From CAYLNG01 sp964497855 (lineage in GTDB: Bacteria > Verrucomicrobiota > Kiritimatiellia > SS1-B-03-39 > UBA6053), in NCBI GenBank assembly GCA_964497855.1, contig CAZCFM010000012.1, positions 1-40,423 of the forward strand: a DNA stretch of 40,423 nt, given 5' to 3'. Below are positions 26,282-33,139 of this stretch, piece by piece. How positions within the stretch are numbered: the first letter of the stretch is position 1; each line of letters starts with the position of its first letter. A model generated the notes under the pieces. It had not been told where the DNA came from. It did not search any database and worked only from the letters and a program-made list of their open reading frames with translations. Both the position numbers and the translations under genes were made by a program.

Positions 26282-26715
26282 AAGTATACACGATCGGATT
26301 CACCAAAAAAAACGCACGGCAATTCTTCGACGCACTCCGGAAGTCCGGGGCGAAGCGCGTCGTGGACGTGCGCCTCAACAACGTGTCGCAACTGGCCGGT
26401 TTCGCCAAACGGGACGACCTCGCCTTTTTCCTCAAGGAAGTGTGCGGTATGGATTATGTCCACACGCCCGACCTCGCCCCGACCCAAGAGATGCTGGACG
26501 AATACAAGAAGCTGAAGGGGGATTGGGACACCTACGAGAAACGCTTTCTCGACCTGATGGAGAAGCGGAAAATTGAAGAGCGCATCCCGAAGGAAGTCGT
26601 GGCGGAAGGCTGTTTGCTTTGCAGCGAAGACAAACCCCATCACTGCCATCGACGCCTCGTGGCGGAATACCTGAAACAGCACTGGGGCGACATCGACATC
26701 TCGCACTTGGGCTGA
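26278..26715 (+). CDS. DUF488 family protein (second copy)
   Basis: A 145-residue DUF488 protein clearly diverged from its neighbour: MKVYTIGFTKKNARQFFDAL, then RVVDVRLNNVSQLAGF (the family D-V-R core) and CLLCSEDKPHHCHRRLVAEY near residue 120-140, where the family cysteine/C-H-R motif is retained with one more cysteine. It belongs to the branch with a separate W-D-T-Y-E-K-R segment (about residue 82-88). Having two different DUF488 proteins side by side suggests a heteromeric pair. The start overlaps the preceding stop as ATGA. The frame stays open after the stop for another 47 codons (see 26716-26859). Confidence 0.9.
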   Translation: MKVYTIGFTKKNARQFFDALRKSGAKRVVDVRLNNVSQLAGFAKRDDLAFFLKEVCGMDYVHTPDLAPTQEMLDEYKKLKGDWDTYEKRFLDLMEKRKIEERIPKEVVAEGCLLCSEDKPHHCHRRLVAEYLKQHWGDIDISHLG

Positions 26716-26859
26716 GCAAAGAAAAAAACTCCCAATGACTCGTCCAGCCTGAACTACAAGCAACCTTTAACACATGCCATGAAACCCAACAGTCCCCGAG
26801 GCGTATGGGCAATTTCCGAGAAAGGTCGGACATGGTTAAAGCAGCATCCCAACGCATGA
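26716..26859 (+). other. Relict or very short ORF between DUF488 and the DprA-like gene
   Basis: The frame of the second DUF488 gene stays open after its stop, and from ATG 26779 encodes 26 residues, SPRGVWAISEKGRTWLKQH being the recognisable part. That string looks like the end of a winged-helix domain of the kind found at the start of Mrr-type restriction proteins. Its TGA (26857-26859) overlaps an in-frame ATG of the next gene. No Shine-Dalgarno is seen, so it may be a remnant; the similarity is judged by eye only. Confidence 0.35.
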
Positions 26860-27461
26860 AGAAAGCAAAGAAAGAAAAGCCCGCGAGGCCGCCGGCCATC
26901 CTTCCGTTGCTCATCCGTAACGATGGCAGCGACGTGCCCTCTCCCCGCTATCCCGCCCGATTGCGCGAGCGCCTGGGTGAGGCCGCGCCCGCCGTTTTGA
27001 GTGCCCTTGGTAACCCGGATCTCCTGTCGCTGCCCAAAACCGCTTTTTTCTGCTCCACACGCTGTCCGGGGAGCGTCATTCTGGCCGCGTATGACCAGGC
27101 CGCCCTTTGGCGGGATTCGGGTCGCTGCATCATCGGCGGGTTCCACTCGCCGGTGGAACAGGAATGCCTCCGTATTTTGCTGCGCGGAGCTTCCCCCATC
27201 ATCGTCTGTCCCGCGCGGGGTTTGCCGCGCCGCATCCGTCCCGAGTGGCGGACGCCGCTGGAGTCCGGGCACCTGCTCATTCTTTCGGGCTTTGCCTCCG
27301 ACCAAAAGCGCGTCACCAGCGATCTCGCGCTTCGCCGCAACGCCCTTGTAGCCGCATTGTCCGACGGGGCGGTTTTCGCCCACATCCGCCCCGGCGGCCA
27401 ATCCGAAAGCCTTGTCCAACATCTCCGCACCTGGCAACTTCCTTTTTCCACGCTGGGCTGA
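26832..27461 (+). CDS. DprA/SLOG-like DNA-processing protein
   Basis: A roughly 209-residue protein resembling the Rossmann-type core of DprA/Smf: YPARLRERLGEAAPAVLSALGN, then TAFFCSTRCPGSVILAAYD, ALWRDSGRCIIGGFHSPVEQ, IIVCPARGLP and LALRRNALVAALSDGAVFAH, which line up with the TRR-x-S, VSG-x-A-G, RNR-x-I segments of DprA. It lacks the SAM-like N-terminal and winged-helix C-terminal domains of housekeeping DprA (about 370 residues), so it is probably a defence-associated SLOG protein that binds single-stranded DNA or a nucleotide. Start: ATG 26832 has AAAGG seven bases upstream; ATG 26805 and ATG 26856 (overlapping the upstream short ORF as ATGA) are alternatives. It lies 116 bases after the DUF488 pair and may be the last gene of that operon. 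Confidence 0.72.
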   Translation: MVKAASQRMKKAKKEKPARPPAILPLLIRNDGSDVPSPRYPARLRERLGEAAPAVLSALGNPDLLSLPKTAFFCSTRCPGSVILAAYDQAALWRDSGRCIIGGFHSPVEQECLRILLRGASPIIVCPARGLPRRIRPEWRTPLESGHLLILSGFASDQKRVTSDLALRRNALVAALSDGAVFAHIRPGGQSESLVQHLRTWQLPFSTLG

Positions 27462-27478
27462 GGCGGAGTGAATCCGGA

Positions 27479-28291
27479 TCATGTCCGGCGCTGGAGCCAG
27501 TCGAGCATCTGGCCGCACCAGGGATGGTTGGCCGCCATGCCGAAGCCGTGGCCGCCGGAGGGGTACAGATGCAGTTCGGAAGGAATTTTGCAGGCGCTCA
27601 ACGCTTCGTAAAGGCGGAGGGAATTGGCGACGGGCACCGCGCCATCGTCCTGGGCATGCACGAGGAACATCGGCGGGGTCTGGGCGGTGACGGCTTTTTC
27701 GATGGAAAGGCGCTCCGCGAGGGCGGCGTTGGCCGGAACACCGAGTAGACTGTCGCGCGAACCAAAATGCGAGAACGGGGCCGTTAAACTGACCACGGGA
27801 TAAATCAGAATGCTGAAATCGGGGCGGTGGGATTCGGCATCGAGGGCGTCGCCGATATTTCCGGCGTTTTCCAGGGGCTGGGTCGAGAGAGACCCGGCGA
27901 GATGCCCACCGGCGGAGAAGCCCATGACGCCAACCTGGTCGCCGCGCAGACCCTGGGTTTTGGCCCAGGCACGCAGGAGGCGGAGGCCGCGCTGGGCGTC
28001 AATCAGGGGCACGGGATGACGCTGGGGGCTATGCCGGTATTCCAGTACGGCGGCGGCAATGCCGTGGGCGCTCAGATATTGGGCCGGACGATGTCCTTCT
28101 TTGGCGCTGCTGACGAGGTTATACCCGCCTCCGGGCAGGATCAGCACGCTTTGTCCAGTGCGGAATTCCGGACTGGGGAGGTAGAGATGCATGCGGGGGA
28201 AGTCCTGATCGTCGGGGTGGGCGAACGGAAGTTGACCCTCGGGCCATACGCGGGCGGATTCGGGAAGGTTGACGGACGGGTGGCGGTTCAT
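27479..28291 (-). CDS. Alpha/beta hydrolase (esterase)
   Basis: A 270-residue esterase of the BD-FAE/acetylesterase type. SVLILPGGGYNLVS forms the oxyanion-hole region (family HGGG-like), GFSAGGHLAGSL holds the nucleophile serine (about residue 127), FLVHAQDDGAVPV the acid (about residue 210) and YPSGGHGFG the histidine (about residue 245). No signal peptide, so it is cytoplasmic. The start overlaps the glutaredoxin stop (ATGA on the minus strand), which makes it the last gene of a three-gene operon. The substrate is probably a small acyl ester; nothing in the sequence fixes it. It is convergent with the DprA-like gene, 17 bases apart. Confidence 0.85.
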   Translation of the reverse strand: MNRHPSVNLPESARVWPEGQLPFAHPDDQDFPRMHLYLPSPEFRTGQSVLILPGGGYNLVSSAKEGHRPAQYLSAHGIAAAVLEYRHSPQRHPVPLIDAQRGLRLLRAWAKTQGLRGDQVGVMGFSAGGHLAGSLSTQPLENAGNIGDALDAESHRPDFSILIYPVVSLTAPFSHFGSRDSLLGVPANAALAERLSIEKAVTAQTPPMFLVHAQDDGAVPVANSLRLYEALSACKIPSELHLYPSGGHGFGMAANHPWCGQMLDWLQRRT

Positions 28292-28584
28292 GGGGACACC
28301 TGGGAGAGGAGTTTGTCGAATTCGCCGGAGGCGATCATGGGTTCGAGTTTGCGCCAGCCGGCAATATGATGCCCGGCAATAAAGATTTGGGGGACAAAAT
28401 CAACATCCCCGGCGCGGCGCTTCATTTCATGGACCGTGGGGCTGTCGACCCAGTCGTCGGCGGCGGAGTCCCAATGGACCTCGTGGGTGACGAACGGAAG
28501 ATGGCGTGAACGGAAAAAGTCCATGGCTTTGTGGCAAAGACCGCAGATCTCCGCGTAATAAATTTCAATGGGAGGAGGGTTCAT
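28288..28584 (-). CDS. Glutaredoxin-family protein
   Basis: A 98-residue thioredoxin-fold protein. IEIYYAEICGLCHKAMDFF contains a dithiol CGLC active site (standard glutaredoxin is CPYC), and FVPQIFIAGHHIAGW carries the cis-proline V-P and the following glutathione-binding segment. It should reduce disulfides or mixed disulfides in the cytoplasm. It overlaps both neighbours by ATGA, so methyltransferase, glutaredoxin and esterase are coupled. The operon is divergent from oxyR, which fits a peroxide-stress role. An insertion between the active site and the cis-proline loop (residues about 40-55) makes it slightly longer than typical glutaredoxins. Confidence 0.85.
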   Translation of the reverse strand: MNPPPIEIYYAEICGLCHKAMDFFRSRHLPFVTHEVHWDSAADDWVDSPTVHEMKRRAGDVDFVPQIFIAGHHIAGWRKLEPMIASGEFDKLLSQVSP

Positions 28585-29567
28585 GGTGTGAGGGCCTCGG
28601 TGAGGGAATAGGGCGTGGTGGGTATGGCGCGGGTATGAATCGCGATGAATCCGGCTTGTTCGAGAAAGAATTCGAGGCGCGGCACAGAATATACGCGGGA
28701 CGAGGGTCGCATCAACATCATGTTGAGCTGGAAAAGAGCGGAGTAGCTGGGACTGCAGCGATCCGCATCCAGCATCAGATCGACCACGAGCAGTCGTCCG
28801 CCTGGGCGGAGGGCGGCTTTCATGCGGGAAAGGAGGGCGGGCAGGACCTCTTCGGGTTCCTGATGCAGCGCGCCACTGTAAAAGATCAGGTCCTGATCCG
28901 GCGGGAAAGGAGCGTTGTGGTAGTCGCCACCTTGAAAGGTGATCGAACGCAATGCCGCTTTTCCGGCATGAATCTCGGCGGCGGCGGCAACCACCGGGGG
29001 GAGATCGAGCACGGTAATGCGCAAGGAGGGGTCGCGTTCAGCGAGTTTAAGGCTGAATGTGCCGGGACCGCCGCCGACATCCAGGAGGCGGGCGTTGGCC
29101 TCTGGACGGATGTGGGGCAAGAGGCCGCAGGCCATGATGGCGGCACGGCTGTGCATCCCCCGAACGAAACGTTTCATGCGTTCGGGGTCGGATCCGAGAT
29201 GGGGATTCCCCGGCAAAACGGGAGAGCCGCTGCGGATACACTCGGGAAGCTGGAGCCAGAGGGCAAAAAGATCGCCGTTGAAGGAAAGCGCCTCCAGGAG
29301 GCAGTCTTCGGAGGCGGGATCGAGCAGGGGGCGGAGTTCGGGGGGGAGAATATAGGTTTGAGCCTCCTTTAGTAGAAGAGCCAATCCACAAAGTGCGTCC
29401 AAGAGGGACTCAAGGTGCGGAACGGAGCAGTTCAGGGTTCGCGCCAGTGTGGAGGCGTCAGCGGGCGAAGCCGCCAGCGCCGGGAACACGCCCAGCTTTA
29501 CAGCGGCATTCAGGGCAGCGGACTGCCAATAAAGGGAAGCAATAGCGACCAAATCAGGCGCGGGCAT
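28581..29567 (-). CDS. SAM-dependent O-methyltransferase (class with N-terminal dimerisation domain)
   Basis: A 328-residue enzyme of the acetylserotonin/caffeate O-methyltransferase type. The N-terminal helical dimerisation region runs to about residue 85 (HLESLLDALCGLALL). SAM motif I is RLLDVGGGPGTFSLKLAERD (about residues 158-177), with the acidic end of strand 2 at VLDLP. LIFYSGALHQEPEEVLP corresponds to motif III-like core and RPGGRLLVVDLML is the post-core strand; the family catalytic histidine falls at ALHQE. Start 29567 has GGAG six bases upstream; the in-frame start at 29636 would lie in the oxyR promoter. First gene of the operon with glutaredoxin and esterase. The acceptor molecule is unknown. 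Confidence 0.8.
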   Translation of the reverse strand: MPAPDLVAIASLYWQSAALNAAVKLGVFPALAASPADASTLARTLNCSVPHLESLLDALCGLALLLKEAQTYILPPELRPLLDPASEDCLLEALSFNGDLFALWLQLPECIRSGSPVLPGNPHLGSDPERMKRFVRGMHSRAAIMACGLLPHIRPEANARLLDVGGGPGTFSLKLAERDPSLRITVLDLPPVVAAAAEIHAGKAALRSITFQGGDYHNAPFPPDQDLIFYSGALHQEPEEVLPALLSRMKAALRPGGRLLVVDLMLDADRCSPSYSALFQLNMMLMRPSSRVYSVPRLEFFLEQAGFIAIHTRAIPTTPYSLTEALTP

Positions 29568-29601
29568 TAGGGTCTCCGATACAAACGAAAGAATTTTTTT
29601 C

Positions 29602-29630
29602 GATTTATGCACTGCCAGGCCTTGCTTCAA
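29602..29630 (-). promoter_or_regulatory. Candidate promoter of the methyltransferase-glutaredoxin-esterase operon
   Basis: On the minus strand TTGAAG (plus 29625-29630) and TAAATC (plus 29602-29607) are 17 bases apart. The -35 overlaps the -35 of the divergent oxyR promoter, so the two promoters can interfere. Confidence 0.45.
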
Positions 29631-29650
29631 GCCCATTCGTGATGTATAGA
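29622..29650 (+). promoter_or_regulatory. Candidate oxyR promoter, leaderless layout
   Basis: TTGCTT (29622-29627) and TATAGA (29645-29650) with a 17-base spacer; the -10 ends eight bases before ATG 29659, which has no Shine-Dalgarno. Confidence 0.5.
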
Positions 29651-29660
29651 TAGTTACTAT
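29646..29660 (+). promoter_or_regulatory. Half OxyR box (ATAG-N7-CTAT)
   Basis: ATAG (29646-29649) and CTAT (29657-29660) are separated by seven bases, the spacing of one half of the OxyR consensus. It overlaps the -10 and the start codon of oxyR, a place suited to autorepression. The second half (a further ATAG-N7-CTAT in phase) was not found. Confidence 0.45.
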
Positions 29661-30540
29661 GGAACTACACCAACTACGTTACTTTGTATCCGTCGCCGAA
29701 ACTGGCTCCTTCAGTCGAGGCGCCGAACGCTGTGGAATTACCCAGCCCTCCTTGAGCCAACAGATCCTCAAACTCGAGGACGAATTGGGTCAGCGTCTGT
29801 TTGACCGCCTCGGCCGCAGCGTCCAACTTACCCCCTCGGGTCGGGTGCTGCTGCCCCGCGCCCAGCGCATTCTGGCCGAGGTCAATTCAGCCTCCAAAGC
29901 CGTCCAACAGGATATTGTTGAAGGCAAAGGCAGCCTGACCATTGGCGCGATTCCAACGATTGCGCCCTTTTTGCTGCCCGAAGCCCTGAACGAACTCCGC
30001 AAACGTTTTCCCGAGTCGGAACTGCATATTTCCGAGGACACCACGGACCGGCTGATTCAAAAACTGGTGCGCGCGGAGATTGACTGCGCGATCATGAGCC
30101 CTCCCGTCGAAGAGGGACACTTGGCGGAGGAAGAACTGTTCGCCGAAGAACTGTTCTGCATCCTTCCCCCCAAACATCCGCTGGTGAACACGCCCGAATT
30201 GAAACTCTCGATGCTGAACGGTCAGGACGCCATTGTCCTGCAGCCGATGCACTGCCTGAGTTCGCAAATCGACGCCTTTTGCAAAGCCGAAGGCATCACC
30301 CGCAATGTCACCTGCTCCACCAGTCAGCTTAGCACCCTCTATAATATGGTGGCTCTGGGCATGGGCTTGAGCCTTGTCCCGGAAATGTTTGTGCGCCAAG
30401 CCCCGCAAGGCCCCTGCATCATCAAAAACTTTGGGGGCAAAGCGCCCCGCCGCACCATTTCGATGTATTGGCACAGTGGACGCGTGCGCAATCCCCTCGG
30501 TGAATTCCTGGGCGACATTATTCGCGCCAAACACCGCTGA
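29659..30540 (+). CDS. oxyR: Peroxide-sensing LysR-type regulator OxyR
   Basis: A 293-residue LysR regulator. The winged-helix N-terminus (LRYFVSVAETGSFSRGAER, SLSQQILKLEDELGQRLFDR) is followed by the periplasmic-binding-like sensor. Within it, residues 198-208 read HCLSSQIDAFC, so cysteines fall at positions 199 and 208, exactly the numbering of the two redox cysteines of E. coli OxyR, with the conserved histidine before the first one. Peroxide would form the disulfide and switch DNA binding. A partial OxyR box and promoter overlap its start. It is divergent from the glutaredoxin operon, a likely target. A DUF721 gene starts seven bases after its stop. Confidence 0.9.
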   Translation: MELHQLRYFVSVAETGSFSRGAERCGITQPSLSQQILKLEDELGQRLFDRLGRSVQLTPSGRVLLPRAQRILAEVNSASKAVQQDIVEGKGSLTIGAIPTIAPFLLPEALNELRKRFPESELHISEDTTDRLIQKLVRAEIDCAIMSPPVEEGHLAEEELFAEELFCILPPKHPLVNTPELKLSMLNGQDAIVLQPMHCLSSQIDAFCKAEGITRNVTCSTSQLSTLYNMVALGMGLSLVPEMFVRQAPQGPCIIKNFGGKAPRRTISMYWHSGRVRNPLGEFLGDIIRAKHR

Positions 30541-30547
30541 ACCCTCC

Positions 30548-30934
30548 ATGAAACCGTCCCTGAACCGCGGCTGGCTCGCTCTGCAGCGGGAACGTTACGG
30601 TCCAGACTATCGCCCGCCGCCGGAAAAAAACATTCATGCGGTGGGCGATCTTGTTTCCGGGGTTTTACAGGATTTTGGGTTGGCCAATGAGTGGCGCATC
30701 GCGGAGTTGAAGCAGCTCTGGCCGGATCTTGTCGGAAAAGCCAACGCCGCCCGTTCCCGTCCCGGTCGCTGGGAAAACGGATGGCTCACGGTCTATGTCA
30801 GCCATCATCTCTGGCTAAACGAGATGAAACGTATCCTCCCCCAGGCCCTTCTCAAACGTCTGCGCACGCAGTACGGCGAGGATCAGGTTCAAGGCCTGAG
30901 CTTTGAAATGGATCCAGGACCGGGCGAACACTGA
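30548..30934 (+). CDS. DUF721 protein, DciA-like
   Basis: A 128-residue protein with the DUF721 core: AVGDLVSGVLQDFGL, then LKQLWPDLVGKANAARSRPGRW, LTVYVSHHLWLNEMKRILPQ and LLKRLRTQYG. Members include DciA, which loads the replicative helicase DnaB in bacteria without DnaC. The basic charge and W-x-x-L-V-G motif suit that role, but DciA orthologues vary, so I give no gene symbol. ATG 30548 is seven bases after the oxyR stop; the in-frame ORF reaching back to 30374 lies inside oxyR in another frame. No clear Shine-Dalgarno is seen, so it may rely on coupling to oxyR. Confidence 0.78.
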   Translation: MKPSLNRGWLALQRERYGPDYRPPPEKNIHAVGDLVSGVLQDFGLANEWRIAELKQLWPDLVGKANAARSRPGRWENGWLTVYVSHHLWLNEMKRILPQALLKRLRTQYGEDQVQGLSFEMDPGPGEH

Positions 30935-30971
30935 CCGATGCCACCTGCCGGCAAGTTCAGGTCGTACATTT

Positions 30972-31048
30972 AATATTGCAACTGTTGCATTGTTGCGACA
31001 TTGACGCGTTAGTCGGAAAATTAAATATTGCAGCTGTTGCATTGTTGC
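30972..31048 (+). promoter_or_regulatory. Operator-like direct repeat with GTTGCA palindromes
   Basis: A 25-base unit with one mismatch occurs at 30972-30996 and 31024-31048, 52 bases apart (close to five helical turns). Each holds TGCARCTGTTGCA: perfect palindrome TGCAAC-T-GTTGCA at 30977-30989, one mismatch at 31029-31041. It sits upstream of the M20 peptidase promoter, as expected for binding sites of a regulator. The regulator is unknown. Confidence 0.6.
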
Positions 31049-31075
31049 ATTTTGTCGGATGGCGCACGCTTCCAG

Positions 31076-31104
31076 TTGACATCCCCGAGACAAAAGGCTT
31101 TTCT
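31076..31104 (+). promoter_or_regulatory. Candidate promoter of the M20 peptidase gene
   Basis: A perfect TTGACA (31076-31081) and, after 17 bases, a weak TTTTCT (31099-31104) ending eight bases before ATG 31113. The start has no Shine-Dalgarno. Confidence 0.35.
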
Positions 31105-31112
31105 CGCGCCAC

Positions 31113-32285
31113 ATGCCTATGAACAGCTCCCGCGCCGAACAAACCCTCTTCGATCTTCTTGCCCTTCCAGGTCCCAGCGGACGGGAACGCCCTGTCGCAG
31201 ACGACATCCGACGTCGTTTGCTCGCTGCCGGCTGCCACGAATCGTGGATACGCGAAGACGATGCCCACACCCGCATCCCTGGCGACTACGAAATGGGCAA
31301 TCTGATCGTCAAACTTCCCGGCACCCTTCCCGATAAACCCCGCATCCTCTTCGCCGGGCACATGGATACCGTCCCTCTGGTGCGCGGGGCTGTCCCCAAA
31401 CGCGAAGGCCGTCGTTTTGTTCCTACCGGCAAAACCGCGCTTGGAGCTGACAACCGCACGGCCTGTGCCGCCATCGTCACCCTCGCAGAAACCCTTCTGC
31501 AACAAAAACTCCCCCATCCGCCCATCACCCTGCTGTTTTGCGTGGGCGAAGAAACCGGACTCTGGGGCGCACGCATGGTCGACCCCAAAGATCTTGGCTA
31601 CCCGGTTATGGGCTTCAACATTGATTCTGGAGAACCGGATAAAGTCGTCATCGGGGCCATCGGGGCCCACCGCTGGCGCGCCGAAATTTCGGGGGTGGCC
31701 GCCCACGCCGGGGTCCATCCCGAACGCGGAATCTCGGCCGCACTCATTGCATCGCGAGCGATTACCGCTATAGCGGCAAAAGGTTTTTTTGGTCTGATTC
31801 ACATCGGCGATAAACGCGGTACGAGCAATGTGGGTGTGATTCAGGGGGGCGAAGCAACAAACCAAGTGATGGATGCGCTCGAAATCAAAGGCGAATCCCG
31901 CAGCCATGATCCTGTTTTCCTGGAAGAAATCACCCAAACGATCGAACAGTGTTTCCACGAGGCCGCCGCTTCCGTGAGCAATGTGCAAGGACACCGGGGT
32001 TCTGTCGCATTTTTCCGTCAGCAGGACTATCCCGCATTCCGCATGAAAGCCGACAGTCCCGTGGTTCATGCCACAGCCAAAGCCTTGAAATCCGTGGGAT
32101 TGACCCTGATCACCGAAATCACCAATGGAGGCTTGGACGCCAATTTCCTGAACCGCCACACCCCCACGGTTACCCTCGGGGCTGGTCAGCACAATCCTCA
32201 CACCATCGAAGAATACGCCGATCTGGATGAGTACCTGACTTGTTGCCGGCTCCTCCTGCAGCTCACGGCGGATGCCTGCGCATGA
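31113..32285 (+). CDS. M20-family metallopeptidase (PepT-like)
   Basis: A 390-residue zinc peptidase. Metal and catalytic motifs of the M20/M28 clan: FAGHMDTVPLV (first ligand and catalytic acid, about residue 81), GADNRTACAAI (bridging aspartate, about 111), CVGEETGLWGA (general base EE, about 145) and FNIDSGEP (about 167). TLGAGQHNPHTIEEY gives the last histidine. A lid domain lies between about 185 and 290, the layout of the tripeptidase T group. No signal peptide, so it is cytoplasmic. Start ATG 31113; ATG 31119 is also possible. The next gene starts in an ATGA overlap with the stop. Confidence 0.88.
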   Translation: MPMNSSRAEQTLFDLLALPGPSGRERPVADDIRRRLLAAGCHESWIREDDAHTRIPGDYEMGNLIVKLPGTLPDKPRILFAGHMDTVPLVRGAVPKREGRRFVPTGKTALGADNRTACAAIVTLAETLLQQKLPHPPITLLFCVGEETGLWGARMVDPKDLGYPVMGFNIDSGEPDKVVIGAIGAHRWRAEISGVAAHAGVHPERGISAALIASRAITAIAAKGFFGLIHIGDKRGTSNVGVIQGGEATNQVMDALEIKGESRSHDPVFLEEITQTIEQCFHEAAASVSNVQGHRGSVAFFRQQDYPAFRMKADSPVVHATAKALKSVGLTLITEITNGGLDANFLNRHTPTVTLGAGQHNPHTIEEYADLDEYLTCCRLLLQLTADACA

Positions 32286-33019
32286 TGCCCTGGCCGATGC
32301 TGCTGGCCGGAAACGTCAGCACAGTGTGTACGGGGATTGGAAAAACGGGAATACCCGGAGCCACCATTCTGGGCGCGGTGATGCTGGCAAACATTCTTCC
32401 GGACGCCCGCGCGTCGGTGGGCATTCTGTTGCCCATCCTGGTCGTCGCGGATTGTCTGGCCGTGGCGGTGCATTGGCGGGACACCCGATGGGCCTTGGTG
32501 GCGCGACTGATGCCCTGGATTGCGCTGGGAATCGGTTTCGGATACTTTATTTTACGGGCGCTGGAAGGCCCCGGTTTCACCACCGTTCTGGGCGGGGTGG
32601 TGTTGGCCATGCTGGTTCTGGACCAACTCCGCATCCGTTTGGGGTGGCATGACCTTCCGCATCACCCCGTTTACGCAGCCCTTTTGGGCATCGCCGGCGG
32701 GATCACCACCACGGTCGGAAATCTGGCCGGTCCGGTGATGACGCTTTACTTCCTCAGTCTCGGCCTGGAGAAAAAACACTTCATGGGAAGTTTTGCCTGG
32801 CTGTTTTTCTTCATCAACATTCTCAAAGTGCCCCTGTTTTTCCAATTGGGAATGATCGATCTCAGCGCATTGCACATCAGCCTGCAGCTTCTGCCTGGCG
32901 TGCTGCTGGGTGCCTGGCTGGGGAAACTCATCTTCCACCGCATCCCCCAAAAAGCCTTCAGCCTGATCGTCCAAGTGCTCGCCGCCGCTGCGGCCATACG
33001 CCTGCTCTGGCAGGGATAG
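32282..33019 (+). CDS. TauE/SafE-family membrane transporter
   Basis: A 245-residue membrane protein of the TSUP (TauE/SafE) class, which exports sulfite, sulfonates or similar anions. Two glycine-rich half-repeats are visible: TGIGKTGIPGATILGAVMLA near the start and GIAGGITTTVGNLAGPVMTL in the middle, each beginning a group of transmembrane helices (about seven or eight in all, with predicted spans at roughly 5-40, 45-60, 70-110, 140-165, 175-195 and 200-240). Start ATG 32282 overlaps the peptidase stop as ATGA; an in-frame start at 32240 is inside the peptidase gene. The substrate cannot be told from sequence. Confidence 0.85.
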   Translation: MMPWPMLLAGNVSTVCTGIGKTGIPGATILGAVMLANILPDARASVGILLPILVVADCLAVAVHWRDTRWALVARLMPWIALGIGFGYFILRALEGPGFTTVLGGVVLAMLVLDQLRIRLGWHDLPHHPVYAALLGIAGGITTTVGNLAGPVMTLYFLSLGLEKKHFMGSFAWLFFFINILKVPLFFQLGMIDLSALHISLQLLPGVLLGAWLGKLIFHRIPQKAFSLIVQVLAAAAAIRLLWQG

Positions 33020-33102
33020 GGTATCGACAAAGCGAAAAGGACACACACATTTCGGTTCCTCTCCCTCGGGAAGAATCTAACCAAAACCCAATCCGATAAG
33101 GA

Positions 33103-33132
33103 TTGAGCCCTGTAGGACAAATTTGCTAGAGT
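33103..33132 (+). promoter_or_regulatory. Candidate promoter of the polyphosphate operon
   Basis: TTGAGC (33103-33108) and TAGAGT (33127-33132), spacer 18, ending seven bases before ATG 33140, again without a Shine-Dalgarno. Confidence 0.4.
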
Positions 33133-33139
33133 CCGATCC

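Noticed and set aside
17263..27461. Calling the operon DISARM or BREX
   Set aside because: Core genes DrmA, DrmB, PglZ, BrxC and BrxL are absent from the window on both sides.
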